Part shown: positions 1 to 9,080 of the stretch, piece after piece
Layout of the letters: the number at the start of each line of letters is the position of its first letter
How positions within the stretch are numbered: position 1 is the first letter of the stretch
Assembly: GCA_910592205.1 (NCBI GenBank)
Contig: CAJVPJ010001241.1
Span: 1 to 11,199, forward strand
Direction: 5' to 3'
From: Paraglomus occultum
Taxonomy: Eukaryota; Glomeromycota; Glomeromycetes; Paraglomerales; Paraglomeraceae
DNA: 11,199 nt
The notes under the pieces: generated by a model
What the model was told of the DNA's origin: nothing
Database searches by the model: none
Seen by the model: the letters and a program-made list of their open reading frames with translations, nothing else
Position numbers and translations under genes: made by a program

Positions 1-3000
1 CAAGGCAAAGATTACAAAGAGACAGTACAAGTCGCTCGATGAATTTGGGGCGGATTGTGATCAGATGTTTTTAAACGCCCAAACCTATAACTTGAAGGAG
101 TCTCTCGTATACCAGGATTCGCAGACATTGCAGGTACAGTACTATATTGAGACTAAATTGAGGAAGGTGTAATTTTTTGAAAGATCTAATATAATAAGTT
201 GTATGACTTATGAGTACAGATGTTTCTTCATAGGAATTGGTTAAAAAAAGAGTCGCGGAATTCAAAGCAACTATCAAACCAAAATCAACAATTGTCATTC
301 AGACTGGGAAAAACAATGAACTCGCGAAAAGTACGTCTTGGCGCGAATTCAAATTGTCTGGTTGTTGTACAAATTATGCAAATGGGGGCCAGTTCCTTAT
401 GCTGTTTTAATTTCAAACAAATCGTAGAGCTTTTTAAGGCAATAGAATCAGACGACGTGGACGGGGCAAGAAATTTTCTTCAAGACAATCCCGACTTTGA
501 TGTTAATGCTCTGTGGGATACAGAATACAACGGGGACAAATTTACATGGACTCCTTTACATTGTGCATCTTATTACGGTCGCATGCAGATCTTGGGTTTA
601 CTGATGAATAGGGATGCCAACGTAGACGTACAAGACACTTGGTATGGAGCTACTGCTTTAGCTTGGGCCACATATGGAGGTATGCGGCAATACAGGCACT
701 TACCTAGGTTGATGCAATTAGTTAATCCTCTCAGATTCTTTTTCTTTTTATTATTAATGTACTGAGGAGTGATCCACAAATCTCTTTTATACTCGAACTA
801 CTCTAGGTAATGTCGAATTGGCACGGTTGTTGGTTGAAGTGTATGGAGCAAATCCAAAGGCCAAAAATATGTACGGCCAGACAGCACTTGATTTGGCTGA
901 ACACTCGTCACATCCGCAATGGGATTTTCTTCGTGATCCGGTATGGTCTATTGTTTGTTTTCAATCTCACACGTATAAGCAAATTACGCATGTTAATGAC
1001 TGTATACCGCGTGATAAAACAGCAAGAAATAGCGAGAAATTATCTTGTTTACGGAACATCGCTTTCAACCGCACCTGATTCACTAAGCACACCAACTTCT
1101 TCTGATGGAGAGAGACTGAGACAGCCATTACTGCCTGAAAATTTCATCACTAATCCTACATCAATTGAAGATGAGGCCGAGCGGTCAAAGTACTGTAAAG
1201 CCGTGGCTGTAAAGCGAATGGAACGTATTCTTGATGCGATAGAAAGTTCAAAGGACGCAAAGTATGTATTTCTGCGGAGATATGCATAATTTTTTGATTA
1301 TTATTGATATTGTTAACTCTTCATGATTCAGTGGGCAGCTGTTGTGTGAGCCGTTCATGGAGTTACCTGATAAAAACGCTTGTCCGGAATACTATTCTGC
1401 AGTCGAATATGCAGATACTCTTCCCCGAATAAGAGTGAGAAATCTTTATTAGCGTGTTACTTCTTTATCCGAGCACTTTTTGCTCATAAATGACACCATT
1501 TCGAATTATAGGAACGTTTACTCACGTACACATCGGTGCTAGATTTCGTATCAGATGTCGAAAAGGTCTTTAATAATGGAATAAAAGTCAACAGAATTAT
1601 ACCAGGAGCCGAAACCAGTGCAAGAGCTTTAAAGGTAAATGAATTACCCATATTCTTGGATCATTTTCAATGTAAATCTTGGTACTCAAATTCTGTTTTC
1701 TAGGTCATATTTGAATGCTACAAACGATCGTTAGTTGAATTCGAAAAGGAATATTTGTATCCTGGCAAACCACAGGTATTAGCGTAAATCATATCCGACG
1801 TTAAAGTGTCTGTAATATTTGCTCATTTTTCACTTTTCTAGATCGATGTTCCAGCTGATTTCGATGACTTTAATGTAATTCGATGGTCAGGTGATACATA
1901 TTACCGAGGTATGTATCTCGTAATCCATTCGTGATTGTCAATGTCATTCGAATATTAACGGATATGCAGGCGATTTTGTTTACATTGGCAATGACGGCGA
2001 TATCCTCCTGATACAAACAATATACAGAACGGAAGGGTAATTAGAATTTGTTATTGCGTAAAACGGTCTTGCATTTTGCGCATGGCTGACACGCTCATTT
2101 TGTAGTAACAATTGGCCTTTTAGCAACACGTTTATATATGGACGCATCTTCAAGCAGCCACATCAGGTATGAATCCAGGAGCGAATAAAAACGCTTATGA
2201 TGAATTTCTTAATCATGGGACTTTTTTTTTGCAGGTGCCAGTACCTGAAGACTACGAGTTGTGTAAGCAAGAAGTGTTCATGATGCAGAATTGTGAAGAG
2301 TGTCCGATTGAATATATCACTGGCAAATGCTATATAATGAGCAGGGCGGATTACGTAAACTGTAGGCATCGAAATACGTGACTTGTGTGATTCTGAAATG
2401 ATTACTTTTCTCGAGCTAACGCTTGACTCGTAAAACGCAGTGCATCCGCGAGGATTTACGGCAGAAAATGTTTACGTCTGTCGACGAATCTACACGAAAA
2501 TAAGGAAGCAAGTCGAATTCAAAAGACTCGAATTACCCTGGCTGGAAATCATCCGGTTCACTCCCCATGTGTCGGTGAAATTGGACACTCATTTCAAAAA
2601 ACTTCGCACAGTCAGATCGAGATCTTCGAGCGTGAAACGAGAAGTGTCCATAGACGAACATCCCGTATACAGGACGAAACTGGTTCCTCCTGAATACCCT
2701 CCGCTCGAAATATATAGGGCCCGAAGGATGAAATCAGGATCGTCCGTAAATGCTCCGCAGACTTTAATTAAACTCAAACTAGGTGGGCATAGGGATATAT
2801 CACCGACACCAAAAGTCACAAGAGCCAGTGAGAGAGCGCGAGTAGCGGCTCAACAGCAACAATTAGAGAACATCGAAATGAGCAGGAACGTTTCGAGTGA
2901 ACTTGGAATGAAAAGTACTGCATCTCAATTAAGAAACGTTGACTTGGTTATGCCGTCGCCTTTTCTTCAGCAACCGCTATTTCTTTCGACCGGTTTGCCA

Positions 3001-3502
3001 AGCAGTTTGTCCTTGTTGTCGCAGAAAGGTATGTAACGCGCACGGAAACTGTATTCTGATTTCATTCATATTGTCTGACCGTTGTTTTCCTCTCCACACA
3101 TGACGCGCAGAAACCCCATTATTACAAGGCATAGGCATCGAGACACTTACTCGCTCAAAGGCAATGTCTCTCGATACTGTACACTTTCATCACAGCATGT
3201 ACTTTACAAAAGACGTTGACCAACTCACCATAATTCCAATCCTCGCCACACCTCTCCTTCTGCCGTCACCCAAACCCGTGAGCATAGCTCTTCGCATTTG
3301 TGGAGAGATATTACGACCTTCTGGCGCTGTTCATTACCCCAATGCACCGACAATAGGACACACAAAGTTTGATGTTGTTCTGCGTTCGGGCTTGAATCCG
3401 ATCGAAATACAAGTAAAAGGACCTACTCTGTTGGCTGGACAGTATCCAATGATGGGTCATATGGCTACACAAGATTACACGATCTTTGCGTATCGTCAAT
3501 AA
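1..3502 (+). CDS. Bromodomain-ankyrin-bromodomain-BAH chromatin protein (Rsc1/Rsc2-like), 5' partial
   Basis: Probable subunit of an RSC/SWI-SNF-type nucleosome remodeller that reads acetylated histones. Frame starts at base 2. Exons: 2-133, 234-330, 428-679, 807-940, 1023-1261, 1332-1434, 1512-1634, 1704-1775, 1842-1908, 1970-2036, 2106-2166, 2235-2361, 2441-3028, 3111-3502. Every junction is GT-AG and keeps frame, giving 817 residues plus TAA. Residues 1-44 are the tail of a first bromodomain (MFLNAQTYN, with the acetyl-lysine-binding Asn, then VYQDSQTL). Residues about 78-205 hold ankyrin repeats (WTPLHCASYYGRMQILGLLM, TALAWATYGGNVELARLLVE, GQTALDLAEHSS). Residues about 262-376 form bromodomain 2 (FMELPDKNACPEYY, VFNNGIKVN). 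A BAH domain spans about 395-510 (YYRGDFVYI, CPIEYITGKCYIM, FTAENVYVCRRIY). Residues about 690-817 form a compact C-terminal module. The tandem bromodomain plus BAH order is that of yeast Rsc1/Rsc2; the ankyrin block is the odd part. An acceptor at 2122-2123 would also keep frame. The start lies outside the window. Confidence 0.88.
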
Positions 3503-3803
3503 GGGCAGTTTGTCTATATGCCGTGCCGCCAGTTTTGTTATTTTAGAGTGTATGTTAGAAACATTCAGCAACTGTACAGCTTTATTAAAATAGCATATTG
3601 TTAATCAGCAAAAGGGTGTATATTTTTTCGAAATCGCCCGGCCTAAGAATTTTTATTATGCATCGCATAAATTTAGAAAGAAATAATTAAACAAGCCCCG
3701 TATACTGGTTCACTTTTTTTAATTTAACGTTGGGAACATATGAACTCGCATTCATACATTCTATCATTCATACGTTCATTCTGTCATTCATGCATTCTGT
3801 CAT
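3503..3803. other. Convergent 3' intergenic region
   Basis: About 300 bp separate the stop codons of two converging genes, so both 3' UTRs must end here and may overlap. It is AT-rich with no coding signal on either strand. I see no AATAAA for the plus-strand gene; the AT-rich stretch TTTATTAAAA near 3581-3590 is the nearest candidate. The minus-strand gene has a clear AATAAA. The right part is an ATTC-rich microsatellite. Confidence 0.6.
3652..3657 (-). terminator. Candidate poly(A) signal of the minus-strand RS-protein gene
   Basis: The plus strand reads TTTATT, which is AATAAA on the minus strand, about 150 nt past the stop codon at 3804-3806. The position suits a fungal polyadenylation signal. 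The hexamer is common by chance in AT-rich DNA, so this is only a candidate. Confidence 0.4.
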
Positions 3804-3812
3804 TCATTCATA
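3749..3812. repeat. Imperfect CATT/CATTCA-type microsatellite
   Basis: About 64 bp of degenerate repeats built from CATTCATAC, CATTCTGT and CATTCATTCA units. It overlaps the last codon and stop of the minus-strand RS-protein gene, so slippage here could shift its stop codon. Confidence 0.75.
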
Positions 3813-5346
3813 TCTTACTCCCATGCTCTCTTTAGGAGTGAATCCCATCTTTCTCAATTTTTCTGCCTGAATACGCTCGGCCGTAACACGCCTCACCTCC
3901 AGCAGTTGTTCTTTTGTGTATAAAGGCCCTGTAGGCGGAGGAACATTCGACCATTGTCGATGCATCTTCCTAGAGTATCGATTATGATTACGCGTTGAGA
4001 ATTGAATCCTTTGAAACTTACATCCATTAAAACATATATCACTCTTACCGTATCTCCTCTTCATCTTTTGCAAAATCAAAAGTGGTTCCTTCCTCTTCGA
4101 CTCGATCACGAGACGTATTGTAACGCTTGGCTCGCTCCTCTGCTTCCCATTTTTCGAGGCTGTAATATTTGACGTGGGGTAATGTTGCGGTATTGTAATC
4201 TGAACGTGAATAGATTAACACAGCGTTATTAAGATATTGGCGTCATTCACCGATATCGAAAAGGTTGTGACGAGACAAATTTGCTTTCTACCTTCAATAA
4301 ATCGCTTAAAATGTTCTTTCATAAGCGGAGGACTGACTGCTTCAGGATTAAGGTTCTGTACTTCTAATAACCATAGATTAAATTCCTACGGAATGAAATG
4401 ACGAAATTAGAGATTATCAAATAATACTTGAACAGGCTCTCACTATTCAAAAAGACTTACTTCTTCTTTCGATTTCATACTAAAAGCACGTTAATAGACA
4501 TTAAATTAAATTTTGACCAATCCATCTTAAAAACGACATGGATTCAACAGACAAACAACAGATCGAATACAAACTCTGCTTCTGATATCACTCCAAAGGC
4601 TCCCCATTTATATTTAAGCGTTTTTGATTTGTCTTTCTTCTTTTTCTTTTTCTAAGTAGGGAGGGAAATTAATCACAACTCGGCTTCTGCATGGCAAATG
4701 CTTTTAAACTAGTACATAATCCCAACCTTTCTATCCTTTCCCTTCCTCTCCTTTCGTTTTTCTTCCTTTCTCCTACGACGTTTCCGTCTTTTGTGATCCT
4801 CTTCTGATAAGGATGAACGAGATGCAATCTCGTCACTTGAATAATCGGACGTTGAGAGTGATCGTTTCCGTTTCGAACGTTTGCGGCGTGATGAGTGTTT
4901 ACGATCTGATGAGGATGATGAATATGAAGATGAATCGCGAGACTTTTGGTGCGAATGGTCCCTAATAATAGATTAATGGCAATTAGCATATAGTTGGCTT
5001 TTTTTTTTTATCATTCAGAATTTCCGAATTCAATCTGAACAACATGATACACATGTCCTGTTATGTCATAATTATTATGCGGGCATACTCACACAATCTT
5101 CATACGGCTTCTTCCTTACCTCTTTCTTCCTCTCGACGTAGATCTGCGCATAGTATGTGATGAAGGTGGTTTCGATCTCTCGGTAGATCTCGATCGTCCT
5201 CGTCGCCCAGTTTCTCTATAGTCGCGTTCGGAAGAACGGGATCGAGAACGGCGGTTTTTCCGACGATCCGCGCTTGTTGAGCGCATTCGCCGTCTTGAAG
5301 AGGAGTGCGAGCGTCGGCGACGTCCTGGGGAACGTGAGCGAGGCAT
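3804..5346 (-). CDS. RS-rich nuclear protein with SCI1-like C-terminal core
   Basis: Complete gene, 322 residues, exons in transcript order: 5346-5120, 4961-4727, 4651-4575, 4479-4461, 4385-4292, 4199-4049, 3969-3804. The ATG at 5346 is directly preceded by an in-frame TGA, which fixes the start. Residues 1-160 are basic and rich in Arg-Ser (MPRSRSPGRRRRSHSSSRRR, RSRSRSSE) with a Ser tract (SSSYSSSSSD) and a Lys/Arg run (DHKRRKRRRRKEEKRKE), typical of splicing-associated nuclear proteins. Residues about 168-245 form a conserved-looking core: KWGAFGVISEADMKSKEEEF, then NLWLLEVQNLNPE, then EDYNTATLPHVKYY. This resembles the core I recall for STYLE CELL-CYCLE INHIBITOR 1 (SCI1)-type RS proteins of plants and their fungal relatives; the match is from memory and untested. 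The tail (TGPLYTKEQLLEVRR, AERIQAEKLRKMGF) looks helical. Exon 4 is a 19-nt microexon. The donors of introns 2 and 3 are weak (GTTGGG, GTTTGT). A role in splicing or cell-cycle control is inference. Confidence 0.8.
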
Positions 5347-5548
5347 TCAAAAAGACAAAGTATTTTGTTTAAAGAAACGATCACTATTTCGGGTAGACGC
5401 TTGTGAAACATTCGTACAGCTTTCCCACCATATGATCGATCCCTGACTCGTTAATAAACCAATAATTGAACGTTTGCTATATCACATGAGATTCTAATCA
5501 AAATGCAGGAATTCACTGCACTGTTTACTACGAGCAAAAGATTAAAAC
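5347..5548. promoter_or_regulatory. Divergent (shared) promoter region between the RS-protein gene and INTS9
   Basis: The two start codons face away from each other with about 200 bp between them, so 5' UTRs and core promoters of both genes must lie here unless transcription starts within a neighbour. A CCAAT pentamer occurs at 5459-5463 on the plus strand. No convincing TATA box is seen. Two upstream ATGs precede the INTS9 start; the one at 5503 opens a short reading frame that overlaps the INTS9 start in another frame. Bidirectional activity is inferred from geometry only. Confidence 0.5.
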
Positions 5549-8216
5549 ATGAAATTGGTTAGGAAAACATCTCGTCTAACTGCTGTTCAGTATATTATTA
5601 CCTAATGTATCGCCTACTAATTATCGTCAACGCGCTCTTCTTCTAGCGTTTCCTTAACCAAAATCCAAAGAAAAACTGCTTTCTCATTAAACTCCGCCAA
5701 ATGGACTTTATAGTCGACTGTGGTCTCGACACATCGGCCTTGTTAAAGTTTCCGCCGCGCAACACCATCGGCGACGACGACGATGGTGCTGATATCGATC
5801 ACAGGACAACGATAGACTTGGACATATTTGGACCTCAAAACCCGGAAGACGATAACGGCTCGCGTAAACGCCGAAAACTTGACGCGTTTGCTGAAGCAGG
5901 GCGATTTTTAGTACAGACGCCAGATTTTTCGTCCGTTGATTGGAAAGCAGTCGATTTTATTTTGATCTCTAGTTATAGACATATGCTCGCTTTGCCTTTC
6001 GTTACAGAATATACCGAATTTATGGGCAAGATATATGCAACTGAACCGACTATCGAATTTGGACGGTGAGCCCTGTTTAGGATTCAAAAAGAGGGCATAC
6101 GGTTTCGTCGAGTATTAATGCTTATAATTTGTTCTGTGGCTTTTAGACAACTTATGAATGAACTGGTTTATTACTTTGGTGAAAGTTCGTCAACGGATGC
6201 AGCTAGCAGGCACGCGCCATCGCATTCCAAGTAAGCTCATTTCACACATTTTGATTCCGTAATTCTTATTTTTCTGCGTGCACTGGTAAAGCTTTCTCTT
6301 TTTATTACAAGTATCGGAAAGTTACTTCAAGACGAATCAACGTTTGATCTAACTCTATCGAGAACACTTTATACGACGGCAGATGTCCAATCATGTATAG
6401 ATAAGATCCAACCGATTCGATATTGCGAGCATCTGGTGGGAGCGCGAGGCTTGATGGCATAGATTTTTTTCTTGTATTCAACCAGGATGTTCTCTCTAAC
6501 CCTTACAAGTCGTTGTATGACTCTTTGAGAATCACTGCTTATAGTTCGGGTTATTGTCTAGGAAGCGCTAATTGGGCTATTGACTGTGGCCAAGAGAAGG
6601 TGTGTATTGTGTGTTTGTGTGATTTTTTTGGTAAGGAATTATTGAGTGCTGATTTTGCTATTTATTTAGATTGCAATAATCTCGTCATCCTCGACGATAA
6701 AGACTATTCATCCTGCTCCGTTTGATAAAACAGTTTTTGAAAATGCGAGCGTGATATTGTTTAGTGACTTGCGTACCGAAACCTATCTTTCTTACGAGGA
6801 AGCGCTTGACAAAATTGAAGAATGTGTCGGTGAGTGGGTTATATTCGCTGTTAAATTAATACTTTGAATTCAATTTGATTAACTTTCATCTACACTTAGT
6901 GAGGACAATTAATAATGATGGAAATGTCCTATTTCCATGTACTTCTAACGGTATTATACTTGATCTTGTGGAAGACCTTGACAGAATATTGTCAGCGAAA
7001 GGACTTGGTGGGCATGTAAGAATGTTTGTAATATCTCCTATGGCGGAAGAATCTTTGAAATATTCAAATATTCTGGGAGAATGGTTAGTATCAAAAGTCT
7101 GTTGTTATTTGCTCGAATCTTTATATTTACTTTACTTGTTATCTAGGATGTGTAAATCGAATCAAGATAAATTATACACGGCAGAGAATCCAACAACTCA
7201 TAAGCTTTTGATGAGTAAACAGCGTCTGTTTCACGTTGCTCGAGTGGACAGTTCCTTGAGTCAAATATACAAACAGCCATGTATAGTCTTTGCGGGTCAC
7301 GTTTCGTTGCGTAGTGGTGCTGCTGTAGAATTTTTAAAGAAATGGGGCAAAAACACTGCGAATATGATTATATTCACAGGTACGTATAATTAGGATAACT
7401 TGAATGATTATTGCCAGAAACTAACATCATGTCATCTTTCATTTATAGACTCTGACGTTGATTATAAAGAGGCCTTTTCCCCTTTTGAAGGATTGAAAAT
7501 AAATCAAGAAATCATCCCGCTCGATATCAGGCTTTCTGTGCAAGAAGTAGAATCCATACTTCGGCAATATCACCCGAAGACAGTACTTGTTCCCTCTGAC
7601 GTTAATGAAATTGATGGTAACACATTACTATCTCATCAGCGGCTTGTAGTTTACGAGTATTCGGTCGTACATAATGTAACAATAAACTCACAATACGAAA
7701 GAACGTCACTCAGTGAATCAGTAAGATATTCATTATACTTGATTTTTTTAAAATACGACTCATCTTACATGCGCTCCTACATATTTCCTAATAGCTGGCA
7801 AAATTAATCAGACCGAAAGTAGTTGGCAACTCACTCGTTGGCTCGTTAAATGGCAATTTAATGACGCACAACAACAGATTTTTATTAGCCAAGGGAAAGA
7901 TTGGTGTAAATTACCAGAGATTTCTCTGGGGTGACGCACGAGTCGACAAGATACTTGACAGATTTGCAGAAGTAAGTCCGGTTCTATCTTTGCGATGATT
8001 AGCGAGATCTTAATCTTACTCTGAATACATTCCAAGGTCGGTATCGATGAAGCCTGTGTCATTAAGGAGGACATGTTGGATGCTATTATTATTACGCTAG
8101 ACTCTCCAAAAGCGACAATCACCTTGACTCCTAATTCGTCAAATATTGACGTAGAAGACAGCAGTATAAGAAAGTTTATAGCCGATATAGTAGTAAACCA
8201 ATTCACACAAATGTGA
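5549..8216 (+). CDS. INTS9: Integrator complex subunit 9 (INTS9), catalytically dead MBL/beta-CASP protein
   Basis: Nuclear partner of the INTS11 endonuclease in Integrator, which cleaves nascent snRNA and other RNA polymerase II transcripts. Exons: 5549-5557, 5647-6065, 6147-6230, 6312-6435, 6486-6599, 6670-6829, 6900-7083, 7147-7379, 7449-7720, 7795-7971, 8037-8216. The model is 651 residues, against about 658 in human INTS9. The first 31 residues (MKL, RFLNQNPKKNCFLIKLRQ, then MDFIVDCGLD) align without a gap to the human start, so the ATG at 5701 is internal (Met22). Diagnostic stretches: ALPFVTEYTEF with IYATEPTIEFGR (near 117-143), SSGYCLGSANW (near 232-242), DGNVLFPCTSNGIILDL, CIVFAGHVSLRSG with FLKKWGKNTANMIIFT, and IIPLDIRLSVQEVESIL. 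The zinc motif HxHxDH is replaced by SSYRHM (about 111-116), and the later His by Tyr235 (GYCLG), as expected for the pseudoenzyme subunit. An Asp-rich insert with RKRRKL (about 76-81) could be a nuclear signal. Residues about 534-651 form the divergent C-terminal part that should bind INTS11. CPSF2/CPSF73 fit worse. Confidence 0.92.
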
Positions 8217-9080
8217 TAGTAAAATATGATGTGAAGATTATCAATATCTTACCAGGCGAGAGTTTAAAAACTTCATCACTTGAAACTTTTTTGAGCCGCG
8301 ATTATGTTAATGAGTTGCGTAACTGGGAACTGCTAAATAAATAAGCAAAGTTTTCATTATGTTGATCAATATCTGCCATAACTAACAATTATGAAGCGCT
8401 CATCTTTCAGCATATTCTCCAGACCTGCTTTGGTTAACAAATAATTTCACACTCACTATACGAATAGGGCAAGAACCAGTGTACGAACCTCGCATAAAAA
8501 GAAAACGATTCCGGTGTTCCAAACACGTGGATCACCATGAATTCCGTAACGTATTAACAATACGTTCATTAACCTTGCAGTATCAGAAAGACAATTCCGT
8601 TATTATGATTAGCATCTTTGATTTGAAAACGGCTTCTTGAGTACGCGTTTTAATCTTGTAAGACAAAGTTATAAATAAATGTCACAGTGCAGCAGTACCA
8701 ATAGTATATCTAATAATGGGAGAAATTCGTGTCAAGAGACTAATACTAATGTTTATTTACAAAAAAAAGAAATGTAACACAAGCATTGTTCACTTGAAAA
8801 GAAAATTCTTTTAATTTGCTGACTTAGCAACTTTTGGATCAATCTTCTTTATTTAAAAAGCTGTATGGGTTCTTACGATGCAATTACTGGCATAAAGCCA
8901 ACTCAAATGGCAACGTCCATTTCACTACTTGTTACCCCGCCAAGGTAATGCTACTATGCCTTGGAATGTACACCAACCAACGCTTGTAAGTGAGCATTAA
9001 TTAAATCGATATTTAATTTAACACTATATTTTGTTTTATTTACTAATTCAGAAATAATGCCAAATGCACAAGGGGTCAAC
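8217..9080. other. Intergenic region, no gene seen
   Basis: AT-rich sequence downstream of INTS9. Both strands are broken by frequent stops and I recognise no protein similarity, tRNA or structured RNA. Its first 130 bp should hold the INTS9 3' UTR. The last 100 bp or so may contain unrecognisable remains of the N-lobe of the kinase pseudogene that follows. Confidence 0.55.
8336..8341 (+). terminator. Candidate poly(A) signal of INTS9
   Basis: AATAAA lies 120 nt after the INTS9 stop, within CTAAATAAATAAG. Position and orientation fit, but the hexamer is common in AT-rich DNA. Confidence 0.45.

Noticed and set aside
2589-2819. 76-residue minus-strand frame
   Set aside because: Antisense to the long exon 13 of the bromodomain gene; composition is that of a shadow.
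3311-3571. 86-residue minus-strand frame
   Set aside because: Antisense to the last exon of the bromodomain gene, with no independent evidence.
4010-4048. Alternative short intron in the RS-protein gene ending at CAAAG near 4010
   Set aside because: It would keep frame but makes an intron of about 40 nt, shorter than any other here; the acceptor at 3970-3971 gives a typical 79-nt intron.
4709-4961. TAG at 4709-4711 (minus) as the end of the RS-protein gene
   Set aside because: Splicing from 4727 to 4651 keeps frame into KKKKKKDKSK and a conserved-looking core; the stop lies in the intron.
5701-6069. ATG at 5701 as the start of the INTS9 gene, with a 122-residue product
   Set aside because: It loses 21 conserved N-terminal residues that align upstream, and its frame ends in the intron after 6065, not at a real C terminus.
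6423-6725. Open frame 6423-6725 (+) as a separate protein
   Set aside because: It is an INTS9 exon read through two introns; the spliced INTS9 model explains the conserved part.
7808-8206. 132-residue minus-strand frame
   Set aside because: Antisense shadow of INTS9 exons 10 and 11, with no recognisable family and lying across an intron.
5549-8216. Identity as CPSF2 (CPSF100) or CPSF73
   Set aside because: The spacing and stretches such as ALPFVTEYTEF, SSGYCLGSANW and FAGHVSLRSG fit INTS9; CPSF73 would retain HxHxDH, and CPSF2 is longer with a different C-terminal part.
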